A stretch of DNA of 58,529 bases from Acidiferrobacterales bacterium (GCA_947258385.1 CAMYII010000065.1:19279-77807), one strand, 5' to 3'; shown: positions 44,906-53,382, counted from the stretch's first letter. Notes: a model not told the origin generated them from the letters alone. Made by a program: numbers and translations.

Positions 44906-45057
44906 AGTTGCTTGTGATTTTTGGTCTGGCCCATGGCCGGAAACCGGCTTGGATCGAATCGTGCGCTATCGCCTGATAAGCCACCGTGGGTTTTCTCCCT
45001 TTACCCGGTGTGATCGGTTGTTGTTCTTAATCCTAGTCGCCCGCACGCGCGCTAACT

Positions 45058-45071
45058 ATGATCCGCGTCAA
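45058..45071. promoter_or_regulatory. Second, weaker FNR-like site
   Basis: ATGATCCGCGTCAA matches TTGAT-N4-ATCAA at 8 of 10 conserved positions (first T and the A of ATCAA differ). About 165 bases upstream of the first site. Confidence 0.3.
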
Positions 45072-45240
45072 AGAAACTCATAGAATTGAGCTATGCACGA
45101 ATAAACTGAGTTAAGAACCCGCGCCTGCCGGCCACGTTTCGCTCGACATTAGCCGTCGCAGCCCTCGGCCTATCGGGGCAGGCCTGGCGGTGCGGTCGGA
45201 CCGGCGGACGACTCGGCCACCATTGAGCGAAGGCAGACAC

Positions 45241-45444
45241 TAGAATCCACCTCAAAAAAATGCTCGGCAACCGTTCACGCCCTGGAAGCCGCGCAAAGCA
45301 CGCCAGGACGCAGAGGACGCAGAGGACGCAGAGCATACTTCAAAACATAAAGCGTTGTTGCTTCCTTCACTTACTGTGCGCCTCCGCGACCTCTGCGTTG
45401 GTTCCTCAGCGCCAGGGGGCGGAAGGGTTTTGAGATAGGTGCTA
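45241..45444. mobile_element. MITE-like element family A, copy 3
   Basis: Begins TAGAATCCACCTCAAAA and ends TTTTGAGATAGGTGCTA, both diverged from the consensus ends. It has a triplicated ACGCAGAGG unit in the middle that makes it longest of the copies (204 bases). It sits between the FNR sites and the TorD-type gene. Confidence 0.8.
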
Positions 45445-45445
45445 C

Positions 45446-45520
45446 TAGATTGCGCCCGTTCCCGACGAAGTCCAGCCAGTGATAGATAAGATTGGTTTTA
45501 CCCGGCCCGTGTGGGCTCAA
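45446..45520 (-). pseudogene. P-loop-like coding remnant
   Basis: On the minus strand, 25 codons read LSPHGPGKTNLIYHWLDFVG and a few more before a stop. GPGKTN resembles a Walker A loop of a STAND/AAA ATPase. No start, no continuation. Low support. Confidence 0.2.
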
Positions 45521-45553
45521 CGGAATTTGCGGCGGCGCATACCAACGGTCACT

Positions 45554-46207
45554 TCACGGCGTCCCATCGGCGGCCGGGGAACGCCCGTGCGCCAGCATGG
45601 CTATCAGGAACCGGCACGAGGAGACATAAAAAGGATGCGCTGAACGTTTCTCCAGCTTGGAACACAATGCCGGTATCCACGCCAGCTCCTGCTGGAAGGC
45701 ACGGAGCGCCTGCCCAAGCTCCGCGGCCGGTCCCTGTTGCTCGCCGGCAAATACCTGGTTAAGCCGGTGATAGAGGTAAGCCATGAACTCCAACTGGACG
45801 GTGAGGTGATCAGGATGGTCGGCGCCCTCGCCTGTCTTTAGCACGACGCCATGGTCGCGGTACAGCACCTGCAGGCGCTGCATCAGCGTTATGCTGTCCC
45901 CGTTCTGCGGATCATACAGGTGGGCATAGAGATGCAGCGGGTGTTCACGACGGTTGACTTCGAACAGCGACACGTACTCGGTTTCAAGATCAAGCAGGCC
46001 GCGCCCGGCGAGCACCTCAGCAACAGCGGCATCCAGCGCCTGGCACTCCGAGGCTAACCCCTGGACCGCCGATGCCGCTTCCGTAATGACCTGCACGAAA
46101 CTGCCATCGCTCAAGGCGTCATACAGATGCTGACTCGGATAGCTGAAGGCAACGGAGACGGCGTCATAAAGCGTCGCCCAAGCCGCGGTGCTCTCGGCCT
46201 GATTCAT
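45554..46207 (-). CDS. TorD/DmsD-family molybdoenzyme chaperone
   Basis: 217 residues, all helical. Family motifs LETEYVSLFE, HLYAHLYDPQ and DHLTVQLEFMAYL are typical of NarJ/TorD-type chaperones that bind TAT signals and help cofactor insertion. The TAT-exported molybdoenzyme of the phs-like operon is the obvious client. Separated from that operon by 779 bases containing regulatory sites, so it may have its own promoter. Confidence 0.9.
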   Translation of the reverse strand: MNQAESTAAWATLYDAVSVAFSYPSQHLYDALSDGSFVQVITEAASAVQGLASECQALDAAVAEVLAGRGLLDLETEYVSLFEVNRREHPLHLYAHLYDPQNGDSITLMQRLQVLYRDHGVVLKTGEGADHPDHLTVQLEFMAYLYHRLNQVFAGEQQGPAAELGQALRAFQQELAWIPALCSKLEKRSAHPFYVSSCRFLIAMLAHGRSPAADGTP

Positions 46208-46349
46208 CTGTTTCTATCTCCGGCGCTTGAACGCGGACAAAATGGAAATGTTCGCCGTCATCGACCCACCGAAAATTCCCTGATTCCAGGCCCCCAGGAT
46301 CGATGATCCCCGGCAGATCGGACAAATTTTTCAGCCGTATCCTGTTCAT
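46164..46349 (-). CDS. Possible small protein overlapping the TorD-type gene
   Basis: A frame of 61 codons from ATG 46349, ending inside the TorD gene in a different frame. The first 48 residues look protein-like (RIRLKNLSDLPGIIDPGG, FRWVDDGEHFHFV). No strong ribosome-binding site. Could be a remnant or a real small upstream protein. Confidence 0.3.
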   Translation of the reverse strand: MNRIRLKNLSDLPGIIDPGGLESGNFRWVDDGEHFHFVRVQAPEIETDESGREHRGLGDAL

Positions 46350-46407
46350 AGCAGGTTGCCGGCAGGATACTGGAAGCGTCCATGGAAGAACTTTTCAGCA
46401 TCATAAG

Positions 46408-47988
46408 TTAGTGCTCGCGCGTGGCTAGGAACCGGATCTGCGACCAGCGCTCGATAGTGAGCTCGAGATTGACCCGCGTCGGAGCCAGATACGTCAGGCT
46501 GCCGTGGCTATCGAGCGCAAGATTAGCTTCGTTCTTCCTGCGGAATTCATCCAGGGTTCCGGCGTCATCGCAATCCACCCAGCGGGCGGTCGCGACATTG
46601 ACCTTATCATACGTACATTCCGTGTTGTATTCGTCTTTCAAACGGTAGGCAACGACGTCGAATTGCAGCGTCCCGACCGCACCGAGGATCAGGTCGTTGC
46701 TGGCGAGCGGCCGAAAGACCTGGGTGGCACCCTCCTCACTCAACTGGTCCAAACCCTTCTGCAGGGCCTTCATCCGCAACGGGTCACGCAATACCACGCG
46801 ACGGAACAGCTCCGGCGCGAAATTGGGAATGCCGGAGAATTTCAGGTCTTCACCCTGGGTAAAGGCGTCGCCGATACGAATCGTACCGTGATTGTGCAGA
46901 CCGATAATATCACCGGCATACGCATCCTCGACATGCTCGCGCTCGCGGGCCATAAAGGTAATGGCATTGGCAATCTGCACCTCACGGCCTATGCGGACCT
47001 GCCGCATCTTCATTCCCTTGGAGTATTTACCCGATGTGATACGCATGAAGGCGATCCGGTCCCGATGCTGTGGATCCATGTTTGCCTGAATCTTGAACAC
47101 AAACCCGGTAAGCTTGCCTTCGTCCGGCAAGACTGTCCGCGTCGTGGTCTCCCGTGGCTGCGGAGCGGGCGCGTACTGCACAAAACTGTCCAACAGTTCC
47201 TTGACGCCGAAATTATTGATCGCGGATCCAAAAAACACAGGCGCGAGCTGGCCTTCGAGATACGCCTGCGGCTCGAACTCGTTGCTCGCACCCTTGACCA
47301 ATTCGATTTCTTCGCGCAGCTCCGTCGCCTGCTCATTCAGCAATTCGTCCAGGAAGGGATTGTCCAGCCCGCGGACGATTTTGCCCTCCTGGATCCTGCC
47401 GCCATGCGTAGGACTGAAAAAATGCACGCTGTCGTCGCTCAGGTGATACACCCCCTTGAACCGCTTGCCGCTGCCGATGGGCCAGGTCACGGGCGCGCAG
47501 CGGATCTTCAGCACGGTTTCGATCTCGTCCAACAGCTCAATGGGACCACGGCCTTCGCGGTCCAGCTTATTGATGAAGGTCATGATGGGCGTGTGGCGCA
47601 AACGGCAGACCTCCATCAGCTTGATGGTGCGCGCCTCCACACCCTTGGCACTGTCGATCACCATCAGCGCCGAATCGACCGCGGTCAACGTACGGTAGGT
47701 GTCTTCGGAAAAGTCCTCATGCCCGGGCGTGTCCAACAGGTTAATGATGCGGTCCCGGTACGGAAACTGCATCACGGAGGAAGTCACCGAGATACCGCGC
47801 TGTTTCTCGAGCTCCATCCAGTCGGAGGTGGCGTGGCGCGCCGCCTTGCGGCCCTTGACCGTGCCCGCGAGCTGGATTGCGCCTCCGAACAGCAGCAGTT
47901 TCTCCGTCAGCGTGGTCTTGCCCGCGTCCGGATGCGAAATAATGGCGAAGGAACGCCGACGCGCGATTTCGTTGCCAATCTCTGTCAT
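46408..47988 (-). CDS. prfC: Peptide chain release factor 3
   Basis: 526 residues from ATG 47988; a longer frame to 48243 has no support. GTPase motifs [30 protein letters not shown] and NKLDREG, then the RF3-specific domains. Recycles RF1 and RF2 from the ribosome after peptide release. Length and motifs match E. coli RF3 (529 residues). Confidence 0.97.
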   Translation of the reverse strand: MTEIGNEIARRRSFAIISHPDAGKTTLTEKLLLFGGAIQLAGTVKGRKAARHATSDWMELEKQRGISVTSSVMQFPYRDRIINLLDTPGHEDFSEDTYRTLTAVDSALMVIDSAKGVEARTIKLMEVCRLRHTPIMTFINKLDREGRGPIELLDEIETVLKIRCAPVTWPIGSGKRFKGVYHLSDDSVHFFSPTHGGRIQEGKIVRGLDNPFLDELLNEQATELREEIELVKGASNEFEPQAYLEGQLAPVFFGSAINNFGVKELLDSFVQYAPAPQPRETTTRTVLPDEGKLTGFVFKIQANMDPQHRDRIAFMRITSGKYSKGMKMRQVRIGREVQIANAITFMAREREHVEDAYAGDIIGLHNHGTIRIGDAFTQGEDLKFSGIPNFAPELFRRVVLRDPLRMKALQKGLDQLSEEGATQVFRPLASNDLILGAVGTLQFDVVAYRLKDEYNTECTYDKVNVATARWVDCDDAGTLDEFRRKNEANLALDSHGSLTYLAPTRVNLELTIERWSQIRFLATREH

Positions 47989-48244
47989 GATATAAAATGT
48001 AGCGATGTAATGCGTAAAACGCACAATTATACAACAATAGCGTCCGCGTGGCAGACGACCCAGCGAGCGAGGGGGGCTGCGGGCCGTGATCCCGTGAACG
48101 CGGGCGATCTGAGGGCGGTCCGCTGCCCATAGGGGGATGGGGACTGCGTTCTGGAGCCGGCACCGGACCCAACCGAAGGCGGCCACATCGGCCCCCTGCA
48201 TGACAATAACGTTTTTCGAAGGCCGAATTCCGAGTAAAGCCAAT
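47989..48244. other. Divergent promoter region between prfC and the membrane protein gene
   Basis: 256 bases without a gene. GAGTAAAG upstream of 48245 serves as the ribosome-binding site of the plus-strand gene. Confidence 0.35.
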
Positions 48245-48925
48245 ATGTCTTATTTTAGGTCCAAATTGCGCGTCTGGTTGCTGCAGGAGGATTGGGCCGA
48301 CCGGCTCCAGCTCTGGATCGCGCTGGTCCTGCAGCTCGCCATCGCCGGGGTATTACTCGGTTCGGTCCTGGAACAGCAATGGCTGGTGGCATTTACCGCT
48401 GCCATTGTGCTGACCCTGACCTTCCTTCCGGCCGCAATCGAGCGACAGCTGGGATTGCAGCTGCCGGTCGAGTTCACCTTGATCACCTGCCTGTTTCTGT
48501 ACGCGGCCTTTGGTCTGGGCGAAGTCCGCCAATTTTACCAGAGGTTCTGGTGGTGGGACCTGCTGCTGCACAGCGTGTCCGCGCTGGTCATGGGCCTGAC
48601 CGGCTTTCTCCTGGTGTATGTCTTCTACAGCACGCGCCGCATCCGCATGGCCCCGCTCTACGTGGCACTGGTTTCATTCGGCTTCGCCATGACCATTGGC
48701 GCGCTTTGGGAGATCTTCGAGTTTCTGCTGGATTGGGGCTTTGGCTTTAATATGCAGAAATCGGGGCTCATCGACACGATGACCGATCTGATGGTGGATG
48801 CGGGCGGCGGCCTGCTTGCCGCCTGGATCGGTTATCACTACGTCAAACACGGCGACTCCTTGATTGCGGACAGAATAATACGCCGCTTCGTGGCCAAGAA
48901 TCCCCGGTTCTTCAAGGCACAATAA
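48245..48925 (+). CDS. Polytopic membrane protein, DUF2238/YjdF-like
   Basis: 226 residues from ATG 48245 (the frame opens at 48137 without support). Five to six hydrophobic segments; [18 protein letters not shown] and [14 protein letters not shown] are typical of the YjdF/DUF2238 family, where the acidic and histidine residues in WD.L.H and E..EF may lie in the membrane. Function unknown. Followed by a small DUF3301 gene 52 bases later. Confidence 0.82.
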   Translation: MSYFRSKLRVWLLQEDWADRLQLWIALVLQLAIAGVLLGSVLEQQWLVAFTAAIVLTLTFLPAAIERQLGLQLPVEFTLITCLFLYAAFGLGEVRQFYQRFWWWDLLLHSVSALVMGLTGFLLVYVFYSTRRIRMAPLYVALVSFGFAMTIGALWEIFEFLLDWGFGFNMQKSGLIDTMTDLMVDAGGGLLAAWIGYHYVKHGDSLIADRIIRRFVAKNPRFFKAQ

Positions 48926-48977
48926 GCGACGATGAGCCGCTTACACGTCTGTCCGAAGCGCGATACAACACCGTAAC

Positions 48978-49301
48978 ATGGAGCCACTCCTTCTCCTGCT
49001 GATCGCGGTGCCCTTGGGCTGGTTCTGGCTCGACGGCAGGCGCGCGCATGCAATGGCGGTCGCCATCTGCCGGCGCGCCTGTGAACGTGTCGGGGCACAG
49101 CTTCTCGATGAGACCGTGGCGCTGAACAGAGTAGGATTACGCAGAAATGCGCAAGGGAGACTGTGCGTTCGCCGGATGTTCACGTTTGACTACAGTATTA
49201 ACACCGTCATCAGGCAGCAAGGCTATATCATAATGCTCGGGACCGAAGTGGAATTATTGCATATCGATGTCGGTGAATCCTTCAAGGGGAACGCGCCTTG
49301 A
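48978..49301 (+). CDS. DUF3301-like small membrane-anchored protein
   Basis: 107 residues. N-terminal hydrophobic segment (MEPLLLLLIAVPLGWFW), then RRAHAMAVAICRRACERVGAQLLDETVAL and RRMFTFDYS, the pattern of DUF3301. The last 20 bases overlap the convergent aspartic protease gene. Function unknown. Confidence 0.82.
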   Translation: MEPLLLLLIAVPLGWFWLDGRRAHAMAVAICRRACERVGAQLLDETVALNRVGLRRNAQGRLCVRRMFTFDYSINTVIRQQGYIIMLGTEVELLHIDVGESFKGNAP

Positions 49302-49860
49302 ACGCGTCTGGTGACGGGCGCTGCCTCAGCGTCAACCTGTCACCTTGCTGCGTGAACTCCAGATATTTGAGGAAGGTCATCCCGAGCAGCACCTCATCGC
49401 CGTCCATGTTCGGATTGATGGAGGCACGCACGTCGTTGAGCACGATATCGCCGAGCGAAACGCTCTTTAATACCGTCGCATAGCCAGTAGCGCGTCCGTT
49501 CGCCGTCCGGTAGATCACTCCCGGGCCGCGTTTGAGCTGCAATCTCTGCGCGACACGCTCCGGCACTGCGATATCGCTCGCCCCCGTATCCAGCATGAAA
49601 ACCACTTGCTCACCATTAATCAGCCCGCTCGCCACATAATGGTCGTAACGGTTTCTTTGCAAGACGACCTCGCGGGCCCCATCGGACCGTATCTGGGTAG
49701 CCGCCGTGCGGTTGGGATTATGCTGGCGCTCCAGTACGGTGTTGAAGAACAGCGTCAGCATGCCGATGACCAGAGCCCACATAAGATAGATCATGCCCCT
49801 GCCAAGGCGCTTGTGTTGCGTATCCGGTTCTCGTTCGCTGTTCATAGGCATGGTCGCCAA
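49282..49860 (-). CDS. Retropepsin-like aspartic protease, TIGR02281 type
   Basis: 192 residues. One N-terminal membrane helix (about 25-43) and a periplasmic retropepsin-like domain with the catalytic VFMLDTGASDIAVPE. One D-T-G only, so it must act as a dimer. It starts 5 bases after the ybbN-like gene; Met4 or Met6 are alternative starts. Confidence 0.88.
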   Translation of the reverse strand: MATMPMNSEREPDTQHKRLGRGMIYLMWALVIGMLTLFFNTVLERQHNPNRTAATQIRSDGAREVVLQRNRYDHYVASGLINGEQVVFMLDTGASDIAVPERVAQRLQLKRGPGVIYRTANGRATGYATVLKSVSLGDIVLNDVRASINPNMDGDEVLLGMTFLKYLEFTQQGDRLTLRQRPSPDAFKARSP

Positions 49861-49865
49861 CCGGC

Positions 49866-50729
49866 TCAGCCCGCCAGGTCCAGCATACGCTGCCGGTAGC
49901 GCTGGGCCAGCTCGCTGTCTTTACCGAGCATGGTGAAGATCGCCATCATTCCCTTATAGCCGACGCCCTCATGAAAATCACGATCGCGGCGGATGATCTC
50001 AAGCAGCTGCTGCATGGCCGACTCATAGTCATCCTCCAGTAGTTTTATGGCGCTCAACTGATAGCGCGCCTCAAGATCCTCTGGGTTCTCGGCGATGGCC
50101 CGTTCGAGGTCTTCTAGACCCGGAGCGCCCTGGGCAGTTCGCACGAAACCCAGATGGACAAGCAAGGCACCGACCTCCTCCTGTTTCTGCAGCTGCCCGG
50201 GCAGAGACCTGAGGAGCTGCTCGGCCTGCGCGTAATCACCCTCTTGAAACAGCAATTTGGCATGGGTGATGGCAATGCGGCGATTACCCGGATCGGCGCC
50301 GGCAACCTGCTCCAGCAGGCGCAAGGCGCGCGCGGTATCGCCTCGCTGGTAGAGCGTCACGGCCTCAACAACGGCGGCATCGGAAGGCCGGGCGACGTAC
50401 CGATCAATCAAGGCGCGAAAAGCGGCCTCGGAATGGGCGCCATGGATCACATCGACGGCCTTCTCGTCGCGAAACAGTTTGACGGTGGGCACGCTGTTGA
50501 CTCCATGGTCCCGTGCAAGTCCGGCGTACTTATCGGTGTTGACATTCACCAGAAGAAATCGGCCCGCATACTCATTGGCGAGCTTTTCCAGCACCGGCCA
50601 CAGCTTCAGACAGGGGCCCGCCCCCGGCGACCAGTAGTTCACCAACACGGGGCCCTTTCGGGAGTTGCCCAGAACCAGCTCGCCGAAACTCTCGTACGTC
50701 GCATCGAAGATATAGAACGATGTGTTCAT
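49866..50729 (-). CDS. YbbN-like thioredoxin-fold co-chaperone with TPR repeats
   Basis: 287 residues: thioredoxin-like domain (about 1-110) followed by TPR repeats. The active-site region reads SPGAGPCLKLWP, so only the second cysteine remains (Cys39 by position), as in E. coli YbbN (CnoX), which has SxxC. Oxidoreductase activity in the classical sense is not expected; a chaperedoxin role with mixed disulfide formation is plausible. Upstream of the aspartic protease in one operon. Confidence 0.9.
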   Translation of the reverse strand: MNTSFYIFDATYESFGELVLGNSRKGPVLVNYWSPGAGPCLKLWPVLEKLANEYAGRFLLVNVNTDKYAGLARDHGVNSVPTVKLFRDEKAVDVIHGAHSEAAFRALIDRYVARPSDAAVVEAVTLYQRGDTARALRLLEQVAGADPGNRRIAITHAKLLFQEGDYAQAEQLLRSLPGQLQKQEEVGALLVHLGFVRTAQGAPGLEDLERAIAENPEDLEARYQLSAIKLLEDDYESAMQQLLEIIRRDRDFHEGVGYKGMMAIFTMLGKDSELAQRYRQRMLDLAG

Positions 50730-50767
50730 CGCCGCTCAAACATACACGACCGCTAAGGCCGCAGTAT

Positions 50768-50954
50768 TACAACCTGTCTCAAAATCCAACGCTCAGCCAC
50801 CCTTCACTCCCTGGCAGCAACGCAAAGAACGCCAGGCGCAGAGGACGCAAAGAATACTTTAAAATATAACGCACTTTTGCTTTCTCCGCGTACTTTGCGT
50901 CTCCGCGACCTCTGCGTTTATTCCACAACACCAGGGGTGGGCGATATTTTGAGA
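50768..50954. mobile_element. MITE-like element family A, copy 4
   Basis: Begins TACAACCTGTCTCAAAAT and ends ATTTTGAGA, after which the right terminal repeat is missing. About 187 bases. It shares CACAACACCAGG with copy 5, so both belong to one subfamily. The convergent gene at 50918 reads into it and stops inside. Confidence 0.82.
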
Positions 50955-51364
50955 GCCGCGGCCCGGCTCAATGCGTCCTCAAGCTGCCCGGCCTCGATAG
51001 GATACGGCAGCGCGGCAAAGACGGGATACGCCGCTTTCAGTCTATCCAGCTGATGGCCATGATGGGGTTCGTAGAACACAATGACCTTGGTGTCCGGCAT
51101 CCTCTGCACCACCGCGAGCAGCGATTCCAGGCTGCTCGTACGGTCCCGGAAATCGGACTGGAAGTTGAACTCGGCTACGATGACGGCGGGTGTCGTCTTT
51201 TTGAGCGCGCTCAACGCCCGGCGCACCGAATGCACGCTGACAGCCTGATAACCCAGGCGCTGATAAAGCGACATGAAATTCGGATAGCCGCCGAATTCGT
51301 AAATCGACAGTAATACCTTCTCCGACGGCGCGGAATCGGCGATCATCGCCGCGAGCGCGATCAA
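50918..51364 (-). CDS. Receiver-like (response-regulator fold) protein of unknown function
   Basis: 148 residues from TTG 51364 (TTGA overlap with the upstream gene); ATG 51346 also possible. Alternating alpha/beta pattern with VIVAEFNFQ and TKVIVFYEP in the place of receiver strands 3 and 4 suggests a degenerate receiver fold, but the phospho-Asp is missing (Glu-Phe). The last ten residues (KISPTPGVVE) and the stop are encoded by the repeat element 50768-50954. Confidence 0.6.
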   Translation of the reverse strand: MIALAAMIADSAPSEKVLLSIYEFGGYPNFMSLYQRLGYQAVSVHSVRRALSALKKTTPAVIVAEFNFQSDFRDRTSSLESLLAVVQRMPDTKVIVFYEPHHGHQLDRLKAAYPVFAALPYPIEAGQLEDALSRAAALKISPTPGVVE

Positions 51365-51768
51365 GGCAAAACGGCGTCGATCACGACCTGCACGCCGGTG
51401 CTGCCGGGCTTCACCACTTTGCTGGTACCCTCCAGGTCCCCACTGGCTGGCATCGCCGAACCCGACTTTGACACCCGCGCGACGACGCGGACCTTATCGA
51501 AATTTGATAAGGACATGGAATGCATCATGGCCATCGAATCGGTCAGGGTAAACTCCATTGGGAGATTCTTGACCTGGGCCTGCAGGATGGCGAGCGGCAT
51601 GCGCGGGCCTTCGGCCGCGCGTGCGAATATCAGTACGGTATCGGTCGGGGAGGCCTTGGCGGCGACCTTGGGGGCCAGGCTGACCTTGCCGCTGATGGAG
51701 CTCTCCGCGTAGGCCGGGACGCTGACCACGAACCCAAAGAAAAGACTTATTATCAATGTGCGCATCAT
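51361..51768 (-). CDS. Exported CcmI C-terminal-domain-like protein
   Basis: 135 residues with a signal peptide (MMRTLIISLFFGFVVSVPAYA). The mature sequence ISGKVSLAPKVAAKASPTDT, then FARAAEGPRMPLA and NFDKVRVVARVSKSG, matches the C-terminal beta domain of CcmI/CycH cytochrome c biogenesis proteins, but without the membrane and TPR parts. Possibly helps apocytochrome handling for the multihaem cytochromes here; possibly a different role. Confidence 0.8.
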   Translation of the reverse strand: MMRTLIISLFFGFVVSVPAYAESSISGKVSLAPKVAAKASPTDTVLIFARAAEGPRMPLAILQAQVKNLPMEFTLTDSMAMMHSMSLSNFDKVRVVARVSKSGSAMPASGDLEGTSKVVKPGSTGVQVVIDAVLP

Positions 51769-52181
51769 TGGCTTCCAATTGATTTAACGGATCCTAGTAG
51801 TAGGAGATCCGTATCATACCTTAGTTGTAAGTACCGCTCTAACAGGATGCCGCAAAACACGTTCTTCAGCAACCTGACAAAGCATAGACATTCGTGATTT
51901 TGCCTGCCTCATTTGGTATCGATATTGCTACAACTTGTCTCAAAATCAAACGCCCAGCAACTCTTCACGCCCTGGAAACAACGCAAAGAACGCCAAGGCG
52001 CAGAGGACGCAAAGAATACTTTAAAATATAAGGCATTTTTGCTTTCTCCGCGTACTTTGCGTCTCCGCGACCTCTGCGTTTATTCCACAACACCAGGAGT
52101 GGGTGGTATTTTGAGATAGGTTCCGCCGGGCGAGGTTTTTGCATGAGACCGCTGCGTCGAATGGCCCGCCTCACAGTGTGT
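51769..52181. other. Intergenic region with repeat copy 5
   Basis: 413 bases, largely occupied by family A copy 5 (51929-52122). No gene supported in the remainder. Confidence 0.5.
51929..52122. mobile_element. MITE-like element family A, copy 5
   Basis: Begins TACAACTTGTCTCAAAAT, ends ATTTTGAGATAGGTT. 194 bases. Near-identical interior to copy 4, about 1 kb away. Confidence 0.85.
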
Positions 52182-52595
52182 CTACTTCGCTCGCCGGCGC
52201 TTGAGGTGGTGGCCCGTGATCGCATCGACGAGCTGGCCGTAAGGTATCGCTTCCAGATTTCCATACTGTGCCAGGGCACGTCCTAATAGTGCATTGATGT
52301 TCTTGACCTCGGTGCCTTCTGCCGCAACGTCGATCATATGCTGGAGCCCGAGCAGGCCGCCGAACTGGGTTTTCAACAATACGCTGTGGGGCATTGTAAG
52401 GGGATTGTCCTCAACGCCGAACACCGGCAGCGCGGCGACCTTCATGTATTGCATAATCACCTGACAGCGCCTGTGCGCCTCTTCCGACACACAGGCGATA
52501 TCGGGCCCGCCGCGTCGCGTGACAGGCATGGCAAGCTCGCACCCGAACTGTTCCGCGACCAGGGGACCGTTAAATGCACATTTGTATTCAGCCAT
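52182..52595 (-). CDS. Uncharacterised four-cysteine protein
   Basis: 137 residues from ATG 52595 (AAGGAA upstream; the frame opens at 52643). Cysteines at 6, 19, 35 and 44 in the N-terminal third (CAFNGP, FGCEL, IACVSEEAHRRC) suggest a metal site or small Fe-S/zinc motif. The rest is helical with no recognised fold. Cytoplasmic. I do not recognise the family. Confidence 0.65.
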   Translation of the reverse strand: MAEYKCAFNGPLVAEQFGCELAMPVTRRGGPDIACVSEEAHRRCQVIMQYMKVAALPVFGVEDNPLTMPHSVLLKTQFGGLLGLQHMIDVAAEGTEVKNINALLGRALAQYGNLEAIPYGQLVDAITGHHLKRRRAK

Positions 52596-52639
52596 TGTTT
52601 TCCTTACTCCGGTCCCGGGCTGTCCGATGAGGACCGCAA

Positions 52640-53362
52640 TCACAGATAACCAAACTGCGACTGTTGCTTGACCAGTTTCGAAACCGGCTGGTTCGGCCCG
52701 ACGAGCTGCGCGGCCAGTACGGCGAAGATTTCCAGTGCCGCCAGCGCGTCACCCTGGGCGGTATGCCTGTCCTTGATATTGACGCCAGAAACTCTGGCGA
52801 CCTCCTCGAGGGTGTAATGGCCCATGCGTCCGCTGCTACTCAGAAATAAAAGCATGGTATCGACCCAGGGATTGCGGAATTTACAACCTAGCAACCGGTA
52901 TAAGGTCTTGTTGAGAAAACGCAGGTCGAAATTGACATGGTGACCAACGACAACGCCCTCGCCGATGAACTCGCAAATATCCGGGATCAGGTTTTCGATG
53001 TCGGGGGCCTCGGCGACATCACTGTCAGACAGGCCGTGTATCCTGGTCGAGGAATCCGGGATCGTACGCCCCGGATTGACAAGGCTGTTGAAATTCTGGC
53101 CGGTGTACTCCAGCCCTTGCAGTTCGAGCATACAGATAGAGACCACCTCGTCGCCGGCGTAGGCACCGAAGCCGGTGGTCTCCGTGTCGATCACCACGAA
53201 GCGGGCCTCGGAGATGGGCTGGGATTCGATGCGCTTCGGATCCAGGCCGGTGCACCGCTCGTACAGCTCGCGCAGCCGCGGGTCATGATCGAGCCGCAAA
53301 TGTTTGTTGCGGTTGAGAAGCCGGCGGCCCACCGTCGATAACCATCGGCTTGTTTCACCCAT
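52640..53362 (-). CDS. DnaQ-family 3'-5' exonuclease
   Basis: 240 residues from ATG 53362 (AGGATGG upstream). DEDDh exonuclease: FVVIDTETTGFG (Asp-Glu), GHHVNFDLRFL (Asp) and HTAQGDALAALEIF (His, Asp). Comparable to the exonuclease next to DUF294 proteins and acetate symporters in many gammaproteobacteria. Starts 20 bases downstream of the DUF294 gene. Confidence 0.92.
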   Translation of the reverse strand: MGETSRWLSTVGRRLLNRNKHLRLDHDPRLRELYERCTGLDPKRIESQPISEARFVVIDTETTGFGAYAGDEVVSICMLELQGLEYTGQNFNSLVNPGRTIPDSSTRIHGLSDSDVAEAPDIENLIPDICEFIGEGVVVGHHVNFDLRFLNKTLYRLLGCKFRNPWVDTMLLFLSSSGRMGHYTLEEVARVSGVNIKDRHTAQGDALAALEIFAVLAAQLVGPNQPVSKLVKQQSQFGYL

Positions 53363-53382
53363 CGCCAACCATCCTGAGCTTG

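Larger units (their letters stand above)
44775..45553. other. 779-base regulatory region upstream of the phs-like operon
   Basis: Contains a sigma-70-like promoter, two FNR-like sites (44892 and 45058), family A repeat copy 3 (45241-45444), and a short P-loop-like coding remnant (45446-45520). The TorD-type gene lies at the far end. Confidence 0.6.

Noticed and set aside
45091-45336. Small Cys/Val-rich frame opposite the repeat copy 3
   Set aside because: Produced by the triplicated ACGCAGAGG units of the repeat; same type of false frame appears at every copy.
44775-45553. Assignment of the reductase as tetrathionate reductase
   Set aside because: The catalytic subunit is too short, the anchor is a b-type cytochrome rather than NrfD-like, and no TtrRS pair is adjacent.
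46504-48132. Open frame of 542 codons opposite prfC
   Set aside because: Antisense shadow of a strongly supported gene; its sequence lacks domain features and reflects codon bias on the other strand.
47741-48172. Longer start for prfC up to 48243
   Set aside because: RF3 homologues begin near [12 protein letters not shown]; the extension lies in the divergent promoter region.
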